This document shows positions 34,034 to 41,971 of a stretch of DNA of 64,000 nt, in pieces. Under the pieces are notes generated by a model, which had not been told where the DNA came from, made no database searches, and was given only the letters and a program-made list of their open reading frames with translations. Location of the stretch: NCBI RefSeq assembly GCF_026625985.1, contig NZ_CP113116.1, forward strand, positions 62,001-126,000, read 5' to 3'. The position numbers were made by a program, and so were the translations under genes. Each line of letters begins with the position of its first letter. Within the stretch, counting starts at the first letter, position 1. Source of the DNA: Mycobacterium sp. Aquia_213 (GTDB taxonomy: Bacteria; Actinomycetota; Actinomycetes; Mycobacteriales; Mycobacteriaceae).

Positions 34034-34432
34034 CTAGGCGTCGAGGTGTTCGGCGCGGCGCAGTTCGTTGACGCGCTCCACGATGTCCTGCTGGGCCTGG
34101 GCGGACAACCCTACGGCGCGCAAGGCGATGCGGCGGACACCGTCGTCGCGCAAGGAGGACATCCAGACCAGCTCCTTGTCGAGCTTCTCGTAGTACTCGT
34201 CGTCGGTGAAGTAGGCCGACTTGATACGGAAGAAGTTGGCCAGGGCGGCCATGGTCGCCGACGACGGGTTCGTGCGATTCCCGGAGCGTAGCTGCGACAG
34301 GTAGGGAGCCGACATCGTGATGCCCTCCGCCTTGAGTGCCGCGATCACCTCCGCGGAGGTGTGCGGCCCCCGCCCGGGTGGATACACCGTGTCGAACAAG
34401 CGGTTCAGGCGGGCGGAAAACGTCGTGCTCAT
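34034..34432 (-). CDS. espR: EspR, nucleoid-associated regulator of ESX-1
   Basis: A 132-aa protein, the exact MTB EspR length. The N-terminal HTH (SAEVIAALKAEGITMSAPYLSQLRSGNRTNPS) and C-terminal dimerisation domain are both intact. MTB EspR (Rv3849) binds espACD and many other loci. The ATG at 34432 (MSTTFSARLNRLFD) has GGAGGT upstream, chosen over the Met at 34447. Its presence in the same window as the ESX-1 locus and whiB6 is as in MTB. Confidence 0.97.
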   Translation of the reverse strand: MSTTFSARLNRLFDTVYPPGRGPHTSAEVIAALKAEGITMSAPYLSQLRSGNRTNPSSATMAALANFFRIKSAYFTDDEYYEKLDKELVWMSSLRDDGVRRIALRAVGLSAQAQQDIVERVNELRRAEHLDA

Positions 34433-34447
34433 CGATATGACCTCCAC

Positions 34448-34887
34448 TGGGCTGTAGAAGTGAAACTATTACCTAAGTGTATTTGCTGACCATGGTAGCG
34501 AGTGTTTGAGTCCGCAACCAGGTGCAAAGGGGGGCGGGTTCGCTGGTGGCCTCCCCCGAGTTCGCTCAATCCACACTTGACGAGCGTCCAACTAAATGAC
34601 GGCAGTGTCCATAAAGCGAACAAAACTCACAGGTTATCCGCAGAAAGCAAGTCTGGTGTCGGGGTGCGTCCGCGATCCGGGGAGGGGTGGCGCCGCGGCA
34701 CGGCCGATGGTGTCGGGCGGATATCTCGCAACGGGCCGACAACGCAGACCCATTGAAAGCCTACTTTGCTGTCCGGTCTGATTTCGGCGACGCCAAGAGG
34801 GGAAGGGTGCAGTAAATGGCCCGCAGAGATACCTCTGGGGGCGACTGCCGGGCTCGGCCGGCCCGCGCGGAGGAGTGCCGCTGCACC
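34448..34887. other. Upstream region of espR; no gene
   Basis: These 440 bases hold no supported gene; short ORFs have no RBS or family resemblance. It includes the espR promoter, an AT-richer stretch near 34450-34500, and an isolated DnaA-like TTATCCGCA at 34634-34642. EspR in MTB is autoregulated from a long upstream region. Confidence 0.5.
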
Positions 34888-35580
34888 TTAGACGGTTTCC
34901 GGTGACCTCCTGGCGATTGAAGCTTCGGTGTGACGGCGTCGCAGAGTTTGCGCCGTCGCCGCGGATAGGGCGGCCAATGCCATTGCCACGGAGGCCGCGA
35001 TGGCCACCGGGCGCCAGCCCAGCGCGTTCTCAAACAGCATCCACAGGCCGAAAATTCCGAACAGCACGCCGGCCACCATGTGCAGCAGCTGCTGGGGCAG
35101 GCGGCGGTGCAACAGCATCCCGGCACCGAGCGCCAGCGCGTCAGCCAAGACCATGCCCAAGGTGCTACCGATCCAGACGCCGGCCCAGTCGTGATCGCTG
35201 GCCAACGTCACGGTCGCCAAGGTCGTCTTGTCGCTGATTTCGGCGAGCGCGAACGACGACACCACGGTCAGCAGCGCGAAGCGGGGTTCGGGCGCGTTCG
35301 AGACCTCGACGTCGGCGGAGCCCTCGCGCCACGCCAACCCGGCGAAAATCAGGAATGCGATCGCGGACGCGAAGGCCATCGGGCGCGCCGGCAGCGCGGC
35401 GCCGAGGAAGTGGCCGATCGTCACCGAAAGCCCGTGCACAGCGAAGGCGGCGATCGTCACTCCGGGTAGCACCACCCACCAGCGGAAGCGCAACGCGTAG
35501 GTCATCGTGATGAGCTGGGACCGGTCGCCGAGTTCGGCGAGGAAGACCACTCCAAGACTCAAGAGTGTCGCGGCAAGCAC
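34888..35580 (-). CDS. GDT1/UPF0016-family membrane transporter (Mn2+/Ca2+)
   Basis: A 230-aa membrane protein with two inverted repeats of three helices, each bearing the family motif E-x-G-D-(K/R)-(S/T): AELGDRSQ (about residue 15-22) and AEISDKTT (second, with Ser replacing Gly). GDT1/TMEM165/MneA proteins export Mn2+ or Ca2+. The start is best at GTG 35580, which has AAAGG upstream; the frame allows a TTG at 35610. A yybP-ykoY riboswitch lies immediately upstream, so Mn2+ is the likely cue and substrate. Position is that of MTB Rv3848. Confidence 0.88.
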   Translation of the reverse strand: MLAATLLSLGVVFLAELGDRSQLITMTYALRFRWWVVLPGVTIAAFAVHGLSVTIGHFLGAALPARPMAFASAIAFLIFAGLAWREGSADVEVSNAPEPRFALLTVVSSFALAEISDKTTLATVTLASDHDWAGVWIGSTLGMVLADALALGAGMLLHRRLPQQLLHMVAGVLFGIFGLWMLFENALGWRPVAIAASVAMALAALSAATAQTLRRRHTEASIARRSPETV

Positions 35581-35627
35581 CTGGGTGACCTTTCGACGCG
35601 TCGTTGACAACCGCTGTGGTCATCGAA

Positions 35628-35735
35628 CACCGGTCGAAGGTCTCGCCCACCGATCCGTTGGGACCGGTTCGCCGGCCGGGCTATTCGCCAGTATGTCGAC
35701 GCGACGATTTGGGGCTACTCCCCTTCGCTAACGGT
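35628..35735 (-). ncRNA. yybP-ykoY manganese riboswitch
   Basis: Read on the minus strand the interval holds the class signatures in order: CGAAGGGGAGTAGC (P1 5' strand and loop L1), GTCGACATACTGG, CCGG-rich hairpin, and GGGCGAGACCTTCG (P1 3' strand). The P1 stem CGAAGG (35722-35727) pairs exactly with CCTTCG (35635-35640). It precedes a GDT1-family transporter. The 3' P1 strand can also pair with TCGAAAGGTC (35596-35587), which contains the AAAGG ribosome site, so ligand-stabilised P1 would free the RBS (on-switch). The pairing is seen; the mechanism is inferred. Confidence 0.88.
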
Positions 35736-35835
35736 CCCAGGCTAGCGGGCAAATCGTGGGCACGCCAGGAAGGCAGCAAAGTTCGGATACCCGTATCTGT
35801 GGATTCGGGTATCGAATTAAATCGTTCGAATTCCC

Positions 35836-36369
35836 TTATGCCGCAAGCAGCATGGCCAGAATCGCGGTGTCGGGATGGCTGATGGGGTCGACGCCGACGC
35901 GGCTCACCATCGACGTGATGGTGCCGTCGGCTTCCGCTTCGACCCACGCCGCCCGGTGCTCTAGTCCGAGATACGGCAACCCCGGCAGCAGGACGCATCC
36001 CGACGCCGCTCCGGTGCATTCCGGCAACGACGGCGTGGTTTCCGAAGGGGGATGCAGCATGAGCAGCGCAGGAGGTTGATGATCCGCGAAATACCCTGGC
36101 TGGATTGCTGATTCACCGAATACGGTGCCCTCGGCCAGCACCAGGCCGACGGTGTTGGGCTCGGGCTCGTCGGGCAGTTCCTCGCGGGCGCCGAATACCG
36201 TTGTGGTGGAAAGCAATCCGGGCAATGAAGCGACCCGCACGGCAACCATCAACAGCTGCGCCCACTCCTTGGTCGAGTCAGGCCAACGGCCGGAGATCAC
36301 GAACCCCTTCAGGGCACCACGAGCATGGAAGGGGGCAACCCCTATCGGCTGGCCTGACCCGGTTTCCAT
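35836..36369 (-). CDS. Conserved mycobacterial protein, Rv3847-like
   Basis: A 177-aa soluble protein, equal in length to MTB Rv3847, with the start METGSGQPIGVAPFHARGALKGFVISGRWPDSTKEWAQLLMVAVRVASLPGL and end SHPDTAILAMLLAA. No enzymatic motif and no signal peptide are visible. Homologs are limited to mycobacteria and close relatives as far as I know. Located between sodA and the Mn2+-riboswitch gene on the same strand. Function unknown. Confidence 0.9.
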   Translation of the reverse strand: METGSGQPIGVAPFHARGALKGFVISGRWPDSTKEWAQLLMVAVRVASLPGLLSTTTVFGAREELPDEPEPNTVGLVLAEGTVFGESAIQPGYFADHQPPALLMLHPPSETTPSLPECTGAASGCVLLPGLPYLGLEHRAAWVEAEADGTITSMVSRVGVDPISHPDTAILAMLLAA

Positions 36370-36518
36370 CTCGACCTCCCCGCGACGTCGTCGTCCGAAG
36401 TAACCACGCTGGTAGCTCGAATAGTTAAGAATGCCTGCGGTTTAGGCGCGGTGCAACTCGACACGGCCACTGGCGCTTGCCTTCCTGCAGCGACCCAACC
36501 GGGCCGGGGTAAAGGTAA

Positions 36519-36545
36519 GGGCGCCACGCGATCCGCGTGACGCCC
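36519..36545 (-). terminator. Terminator hairpin downstream of sodA
   Basis: GGGCGCCACGCG (36519-36530), loop ATC, CGCGTGACGCCC (36534-36545): a 12-bp stem with one mismatch. It lies 19 bp beyond the sodA stop; no U-tract. Confidence 0.7.
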
Positions 36546-36563
36546 CAGCCCTTCGAGATGGAA

Positions 36564-37187
36564 TCAGCCGAAAATGAGGCCCTGGGTCTTCGAAGTTGCG
36601 GCCGCGTAACGCGACTGCACGTCTGCCCAATTGACGACGTTCCAGAACGCCTTGACGTAGTCGGCCTTGACGTTCTTGTACTGCAGGTAGAAGGCGTGCT
36701 CCCACATGTCGACCTGCAACAGCGGGATGATGCCCAGCGGGACGTTGGCCTGCTGGTCGTACAGCTGGAAGGTCAGCAGCCGGTCGCCGAGGGTGTCGTA
36801 GCCGAGCACCGCCCAGCCCGAGCCCTGCAAGCCGTTGGCAGCCGCGCTGAACTGAGCGCGGAATTTGTCGAACGACCCGAAGGCGTCGTCGATGGCGGCA
36901 GCAAGGTCGCCGGTCGGCTTGTCCCCGCCGTTCGGCGACAGGTTCTTCCACCAGATCGAGTGGTTGACGTGACCACCCAAGTGGAACGCCAGGTTCTTCT
37001 CGTTCAAGAAGATTGCGGCGTGGTCGTCGTTGGCGCGAGCGTCTTCCAGTTTGGCAATCGCGTCGTTCAAGCCCTTGACGTAGGTCGCATGGTGCTTGCT
37101 GTGGTGGATCTCGTTGATCTGACCTGAGATGTGTGGTTCCAGCGCTGCGTAGTCCCAGTCCAAGTCGGGCAGGGTGTATTCAGCCAC
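36564..37187 (-). CDS. sodA: Superoxide dismutase (Fe/Mn type)
   Basis: A 207-aa Fe/Mn superoxide dismutase, the MTB SodA length. Metal ligands are in HHSKHHATYV (first His), NHSIWWKNLSP (second), and DMWEHAFYLQY (Asp and His). The GTG at 37187 (VAEYTLPDLDWDY) with AAAGGAA upstream reproduces the MTB start; the frame runs 18 codons further. There is no signal peptide; in MTB SodA leaves via SecA2. A hairpin terminator follows the gene. Confidence 0.97.
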   Translation of the reverse strand: MAEYTLPDLDWDYAALEPHISGQINEIHHSKHHATYVKGLNDAIAKLEDARANDDHAAIFLNEKNLAFHLGGHVNHSIWWKNLSPNGGDKPTGDLAAAIDDAFGSFDKFRAQFSAAANGLQGSGWAVLGYDTLGDRLLTFQLYDQQANVPLGIIPLLQVDMWEHAFYLQYKNVKADYVKAFWNVVNWADVQSRYAAATSKTQGLIFG

Positions 37188-37352
37188 GGCATTCCTTTCC
37201 TCGATGATCGTCTTAACGCGCATTCGCACGGAGTCCGCCACGCGACAGGCTCAGCGTAATCAACCCTGCTCCATGACTGCACGCGCCGCAAGGACGGCCA
37301 CTATGGGCCGGTAAGCCGAATACCCATTCGGCATGGTTTCAAGAGGAAATAA

Positions 37353-37508
37353 TCAAGACAAAACGATGAGGGCGAGAACCGCGAGCAACGCCAACGCGAT
37401 CAAGCCGGCACGCAAGGCCGCGATGCTGTAACTGTGGTTCCAGGCAGGCGATCCGGAATACGAGTTCGACGCGGCCGGGGTACCCGGACCGAACGAATGC
37501 ATCGCCAT
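37353..37508 (-). CDS. Small 51-aa single-TM membrane protein
   Basis: An unlisted-size ORF upstream of sodA. ATG at 37508 has GAAAGG eight bases upstream; the product begins MAMHSFGPGTPAASNSYSGS, contains Trp-Asn-His (AWNHSYS) and ends with a hydrophobic helix IALALLAVLALIVLS. The long C-terminal apolar segment and clean RBS support a real small membrane protein. It lies 165 bp from sodA on the same strand. No family recognised. Confidence 0.65.
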   Translation of the reverse strand: MAMHSFGPGTPAASNSYSGSPAWNHSYSIAALRAGLIALALLAVLALIVLS

Positions 37509-38072
37509 CAATCGCCTTTCACCGGTAGTTCACCTCGGTCGAGTGAGGTGAGTCACAACATTTTCGGTGATGGCGATCATAACCCTTTGTGATGGGGTTG
37601 AAAAATGCCCCGAGCAGCAAGACGCTGAGCTGCGGATATTCGCGACGAGCGGCAGGCGGGGATCCAGCCGAGCCAGGGCTCCGATCGAGCGGGTCCGATG
37701 ACTGTGCAACGGGGCCGTCCATTCGCTCGGCTGCTCGTCTGGCCTGTCGATGGCGCACGAAAAATGCCCAGCGTTATCCACAGTTGGGGCCAGGGTTAAC
37801 CGCTAGTTGCTGATTGATTGCGTCTATACCCCTACGGCCCATGTGGATAAACCTGTGGAAACTGTGGATAGTCATGAAGTAGCTGTGACCGGCGTAACAG
37901 GTGTCGATCCGCGACGCCGAACGCGGATTTCTACGCGCAAACGGTGCGCCTTTGCGAGGCACCCCGCGCTCCCGCAAACCCCGGGGCATCGCTGCTTTTC
38001 AGGAAGCCGGGCGCGGTGTTGCGATGGTCGCGTTGATGCGGCCCGCATCGTCGCCAGCGCTACTCTGGTCCG
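37509..38072. other. Non-coding interval with a cluster of DnaA-box-like sites
   Basis: A 564-bp gap. Between 37774 and 37871 there are TTATCCACA (37774-37782, perfect), TGTGGATAA (37842-37850, perfect on the other strand), TGTGGAAAC (37854-37862) and TGTGGATAG (37863-37871), plus the palindrome GGTTAACC at about 37794. The segment is AT-richer than its surroundings. No protein-coding gene is supported. Confidence 0.65.
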
Positions 38073-39119
38073 GTGATCCAGGTGTGCTCCCAGTGCGGCA
38101 CTCGGTGGAACGTGCGCGAACGCCGGCGCGAGTGGTGCCCCCGCTGCCGCGGCGCCCTGCTCGCCCCGCTGGCCGATGTGCCGGCGGCCGATCCCCGCTG
38201 GAGTACGCACGGCGGCCCCACGGCGCCCGCTCGCCCGGTCGCGCCGCAACGCACCCCGCCGCGGTTGCCGCCGGGCTTCCGATGGATCGCGGTGCGTCCG
38301 GGGGCCGCACCCCCCGCGCGGCGGGGACGACGGGCCCTCGGCCCCACCCCCCGCTATGCGGTGATCCCGCGTTGGGGTTTGACCGACCGCGTCGAACACA
38401 CCTCGTCCGGGGCGGAAGGTTCGGCACCGGACGGGCCGCCGGCCGCGGTGGTGCGCCTCGTGCTGTTCATCAGCGTGCTCTCGCTCGGCGGTGCGGCGCT
38501 GGTGTACGTCGCCCGGTACGCGTTGTTGGTCTACAACCGAAAGACCTTGCTGAACTCGCTGGTGGCGACCGCGGCGGACTGGTTGGGGGACTTGGCCAGT
38601 GTGGTGGCGCTAGTGGCGCTGATCACCTCCGGTGTGTTCCTGATCCGGTGGCTGATCGCACGGCGGGCGGCCGTGTTTGCGCATTACGGCCTGTCCGATC
38701 ATCGGTCAGTCACGGCGTTGTGGGCCGGCTGCGTCGTGCCGCTGGCCAATCTGTTCTGGGCTCCGGTCTACGTCATCGAACTGGCCGCTCTCGAAGATCA
38801 CTACAGCCGGGCGCGCCGGCCCATCCTGGAGTGGTGGATCGCCTGGATCTTCAGCTACCTGGTGTCGATCTGGGCCGTCGTCACCAGCTTCGCCACCGAC
38901 CCCCAGGGCATCGCGAACAACACCGTCCTGATGGTGTTCGGGTATCTGTTCGCGGCGGCGACACTGGCCGCCGTCGCCCGGGTTTTCGAGGGATTCGAAC
39001 GCAAGCCCGTCGCACGGCCCGCGCATCGCTGGGTCGTGGTAACCCCAGATCTCCCGGATCGGCCCGGCGAGTCCGCCGCTGCTCCGGTTGAGTTGAAGGG
39101 GGAGGAACCGGCAGCATAG
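38073..39119 (+). CDS. Zinc-ribbon DUF4328 membrane protein, Rv3843c-like
   Basis: A 348-aa protein. The N-terminus CSQCGTRWNVRERRREWCPRC is a zinc ribbon (CxxC...CxxC, residues 5-25); a Pro/Arg-rich region to about 110 is followed by six hydrophobic helices (for example LVLFISVLSLGGAALVYVARY, LASVVALVALITSGVFLIRWLI, PLANLFWAPVYVIELAAL, WWIAWIFSYLVSIWAVV). This matches the DUF4328 group. Start is GTG 38073. Counterpart of MTB Rv3843c (342 aa). Function unknown. glpQ1 begins 4 bases after its stop. Confidence 0.88.
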   Translation: MIQVCSQCGTRWNVRERRREWCPRCRGALLAPLADVPAADPRWSTHGGPTAPARPVAPQRTPPRLPPGFRWIAVRPGAAPPARRGRRALGPTPRYAVIPRWGLTDRVEHTSSGAEGSAPDGPPAAVVRLVLFISVLSLGGAALVYVARYALLVYNRKTLLNSLVATAADWLGDLASVVALVALITSGVFLIRWLIARRAAVFAHYGLSDHRSVTALWAGCVVPLANLFWAPVYVIELAALEDHYSRARRPILEWWIAWIFSYLVSIWAVVTSFATDPQGIANNTVLMVFGYLFAAATLAAVARVFEGFERKPVARPAHRWVVVTPDLPDRPGESAAAPVELKGEEPAA

Positions 39120-39123
39120 GGGA

Positions 39124-39948
39124 ATGACGTGGGCCGACGAAGTGGTCGCCGGGCATCCCTTTGTCGTTGCCCACCGCGGCGCATCGGCGGCTCGCCCCGA
39201 ACACACGCTGGCCGCCTACGACCTCGCACTCAAAGAGGGCGCCGACGGCGTGGAATGCGATGTCCGGCTGACCCGCGACGGCCATCTGGTGTGTGTGCAC
39301 GACCGCCGACTGGACCGGACCTCGACCGGCGCCGGGCTGGTCAGCACCATGACGCTGGCCCAGCTGCGCGAGCTCGAATTCGGTGCCTGGCACGACAGCT
39401 GGCGGTCCGACGGCACCCACGGTGATACCAGCCTGCTGACGCTGGATGCCCTGGTATCGCTGGTACTCGACTGGAACCGCCCGGTGAAGATCTTCATCGA
39501 GACCAAGCATCCGGTCCGGTACGGCTCGCTGGTCGAAAGCAAGCTGCTGGCGCTGCTGCACCGCTACGGCATCGCCTCGCCGGCGTCCGCCGCCCGGTCG
39601 CGCGCGGTGGTGATGTCCTTCTCGGCCGCGGCGGTCTGGCGAATCCGGCGAGCAGCACCGCTGCTGCCGACGGTGCTGCTCGGCCGGAATGCTCGGTACC
39701 TGACCAGCAGCGCGGCCACCGCCGTCGGGGCCACCGCGGTCGGGCCTTCGATCATTGCGCTGAAGGACTATCCACAGCTGGTGGATCGCGCCGCCGCCCA
39801 GGGCCGGGCCGTGTACTGCTGGACCGTCGACGGGTACGACGACATCGACTTCTGCCGGGACGTCGGGGTGGCCTGGATCGCCACCAATCACCCCGGCCGC
39901 ACGAAAACCTGGCTGGAAAACTCGCGGACCCTCGACGGCAGGGGTTAG
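39124..39948 (+). CDS. glpQ1: Glycerophosphodiester phosphodiesterase GlpQ1
   Basis: A 274-aa GDPD enzyme (MTB Rv3842c is 274 aa), cleaving glycerophosphodiesters to glycerol-3-phosphate and an alcohol. Catalytic and metal features are seen: VVAHRGASAARPEHTLAAY (His-Arg pair), GADGVECDVRLTRDGHLVCVHD (E, D and H), FIETKHP and the closing WTVDGYDDIDFC. It is cytosolic (no signal peptide). Likely co-transcribed with the upstream membrane protein; its stop overlaps the convergent bfrB stop by 4 nt. Confidence 0.95.
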   Translation: MTWADEVVAGHPFVVAHRGASAARPEHTLAAYDLALKEGADGVECDVRLTRDGHLVCVHDRRLDRTSTGAGLVSTMTLAQLRELEFGAWHDSWRSDGTHGDTSLLTLDALVSLVLDWNRPVKIFIETKHPVRYGSLVESKLLALLHRYGIASPASAARSRAVVMSFSAAAVWRIRRAAPLLPTVLLGRNARYLTSSAATAVGATAVGPSIIALKDYPQLVDRAAAQGRAVYCWTVDGYDDIDFCRDVGVAWIATNHPGRTKTWLENSRTLDGRG

Positions 39949-40502
39949 ACCGGCGAGACGAGGTGGCCGCCCGCGGCCGGTGGAGCGCTCGCGCTGACTG
40001 CCTGAGTACCCACCTCGCGGGCGACGAAGTTTTCCAGATCGAACAGGTTGGCTCCGGCGCGATCGGACACCGTCACCAAGGTTTTCATCACCGCGACCTC
40101 TTCGACCTGCTCCTGCAGAAACCACTGCATGAACTGTTCGCCGAGGTAGTCACCCTCGTCGCGGGCCACCCGGGCGAGTTGGGTGATCTGGTCGGTGACC
40201 AGTCGTTCCTGCTCGAGGGCGAGGACCAGCGCGTCCCGTGGTTGCTCGAATTTATTGCGCACCGCGTCGATGCCCGCGATCTCGACGTCCACGTCACGGT
40301 CGAGCAGATGCTGCACCAGCATCATTGCGTGGTTGCGTTCCTCGAGCGCGCGTCCGTAGAAATGCCTCGCCAATTGCGGCAGCTCGGCGGCGCTAAAATA
40401 AACGGCAATCGCAACATATTGCTGAGAGCTGGTGAATTCGTGAGAAATCTGTTCCTGGAGTAATGAGTGGAACTTAGACTTCGGGGCTTCGGTTGCGGTC
40501 AT
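39945..40502 (-). CDS. bfrB: Ferritin BfrB
   Basis: A 185-aa ferritin (MTB Rv3841, 181 aa) that oxidises and stores iron in a 24-mer. The four-helix signatures are present: QISHEFTSSQQYVAIAVYF, ALEERNHAMMLVQHLLDRD (E-x-x-H ferroxidase) and QEQVEEVAVMKTLV. The long C-terminal tail (AVSASAPPAAGGHLVSPV) is characteristic of mycobacterial BfrB. In MTB it is induced by iron through IdeR bound upstream. Confidence 0.95.
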   Translation of the reverse strand: MTATEAPKSKFHSLLQEQISHEFTSSQQYVAIAVYFSAAELPQLARHFYGRALEERNHAMMLVQHLLDRDVDVEIAGIDAVRNKFEQPRDALVLALEQERLVTDQITQLARVARDEGDYLGEQFMQWFLQEQVEEVAVMKTLVTVSDRAGANLFDLENFVAREVGTQAVSASAPPAAGGHLVSPV

Positions 40503-40681
40503 GTCAGCAGCTTAGCGCAGGTAGAAGGGCAGTGCAAAGAGCGCGGGACCGACTCATGAAAAGCTCTTAGGCCGGTCTATGCGCCATTTGTTCAGACCCG
40601 GTTTACCTAACTCTAGAAAGGCATCATTTCACCGCGCGCATTCTGGAATTGGTGCCGCGCATTAGCGCCCAAAAATCGATA
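40503..40681 (-). promoter_or_regulatory. bfrB upstream region, weak IdeR-like sequence
   Basis: On the minus strand the sequence AGTTAGGTAAACCGG (revcomp near 40599-40613) contains the TTAGGT half-site of the IdeR box (TTAGGTTAGGCTAACCTAA) with poor match on the second half. In MTB two tandem IdeR sites activate bfrB at high iron. I see only this partial site here, so confidence is low. Confidence 0.3.
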
Positions 40682-41920
40682 TCACTGTCCGTCGAGTGCG
40701 GCGGCGGGCACCGGCGCGTCTGCGGCCAGCGCCTCGAAAAGCTTGGCTGCCACGTCGTGATTCCACACCACCACCGAGCCCGCGCTGTTGCTGGTGAAGT
40801 CGCCGATCGGAACGGTCAGCGTGGTGGTGGATTCGTGCAGCGCCCAGCCCAGCCGCGCCAGGTCCCACACGTGATCGCCGTCGTCGACCGTCAGCGCGTC
40901 GGCCGCGGCGTGCGGGACCGAGTACCAGCGCCACGGATTGAGCCACACCGACGGGCTGGCGGCGCGGTGCAACAGCGCCGAGATGAACTGCCGCTGGTTG
41001 ACCATCCGGTCCAGATCCGCCCGGGGGGTGTCGCGGGTCCGGACGTATCCGAGCGCGCCGCGGCCGTTCAGCTGCTGGCAGCCGGCGGGCAGGTCGATGC
41101 CGGCCAACGGGTCGTTGATCGGCGCGGTCGGGCAGACGGTGACGCCGCCGAGGGCGTCCACCAGGACCGCGAACCCGCTGAACCCAATCTCGGCGTAGTG
41201 GTCCAGGCGCAGTCCGGTGGCCTGTTCCACCGTCTGGGTCAGCAGCGCTGCCCCACCCATCGCGAAGGCGGAGTTGATTTTGTCCTTGCCGTGCCCGGGG
41301 ATCGGCACGAACGAGTCGCGCGGTATCGACACCATCGCCGTCGGGTTGCTCGACCCCAGCGCGGGGATGTGAATCAGCAGGATGGTGTCGGTGCGACTGC
41401 TACCGACATCGCCTCCGGTGGCCAGCTTCTCCTGCTGTTCGACCGATAGGCCTTCGCGACTGTCCGAGCCGACGAGCAGCCAGTTGGTGCCGCGGCTGGA
41501 CGCAGGTCGATCGGCGTAGTTGGTCAGTACCGGCTTGCGATGCAGGGTGGTGTCCAGCCACATCCCGCCGCCCAGCACGCCGGCGCCGACCAGCAGCAAA
41601 CCGATCAGCAACGTCGATGCGATGATGCGGCCCCACCGGCGTTTTTTGCGCTTGCGGTGCACTCCGGGCAGGTCCGACGGGGGCGCTGACCGGTCGCGTG
41701 GACGGGCGCGAGATCTCGGCTTGTCCCGCGCCGCCAGATGGCCGGGGACCGCCCTATCGGCGGGGGCCGGCGCGACGCGGGGGAGCGGCACGGTCTCGTC
41801 GGTGGGAGACGGCGCCGGATTGGTGGCGCGGTGAATCAGCGGAGGTGGTTCGGGACGCGAATCCCGCGGCGGCACCGGTCGCGGAGGCCGTCCACGGTGT
41901 GGTGGTCGGTCGCCGCTCAC
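40682..41920 (-). CDS. LytR-CpsA-Psr (LCP) family cell-wall ligase
   Basis: A 412-aa membrane protein. A basic, Pro/Arg-rich cytosolic segment (1-120) precedes one membrane helix (IIASTLLIGLLLVGAGVLGGGM, about 132-153) and an LCP domain with NWLLVGSDSREGL, RTDTILLIHIP, MVSIPRDSFVPIPGHG, RLDHYAEIGFSGFAVLVDALGGVTVC and TRDTPRADLDRMVNQRQFI; the Arg and Asp residues of the polyprenyl-phosphate site are kept. LCP enzymes attach arabinogalactan to peptidoglycan. The start is GTG 41920 with a weak RBS. At this location MTB has Rv3840, a much shorter (about 137 aa) LCP-like fragment. Confidence 0.9.
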   Translation of the reverse strand: MSGDRPPHRGRPPRPVPPRDSRPEPPPLIHRATNPAPSPTDETVPLPRVAPAPADRAVPGHLAARDKPRSRARPRDRSAPPSDLPGVHRKRKKRRWGRIIASTLLIGLLLVGAGVLGGGMWLDTTLHRKPVLTNYADRPASSRGTNWLLVGSDSREGLSVEQQEKLATGGDVGSSRTDTILLIHIPALGSSNPTAMVSIPRDSFVPIPGHGKDKINSAFAMGGAALLTQTVEQATGLRLDHYAEIGFSGFAVLVDALGGVTVCPTAPINDPLAGIDLPAGCQQLNGRGALGYVRTRDTPRADLDRMVNQRQFISALLHRAASPSVWLNPWRWYSVPHAAADALTVDDGDHVWDLARLGWALHESTTTLTVPIGDFTSNSAGSVVVWNHDVAAKLFEALAADAPVPAAALDGQ

Positions 41921-41971
41921 TCGGCTAACTTACGTGCCCCACTCACCGCAGCCGGCGCGCGGCACGCCCGG

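Noticed and set aside
34634..34642. TTATCCGCA as a DnaA site near espR
   Set aside because: Single imperfect copy; insufficient without neighbours.
37519..37781. ORFs of 79 and 83 codons on the minus strand upstream of the small membrane gene
   Set aside because: No RBS, no family features, one overlaps the DnaA-box cluster.
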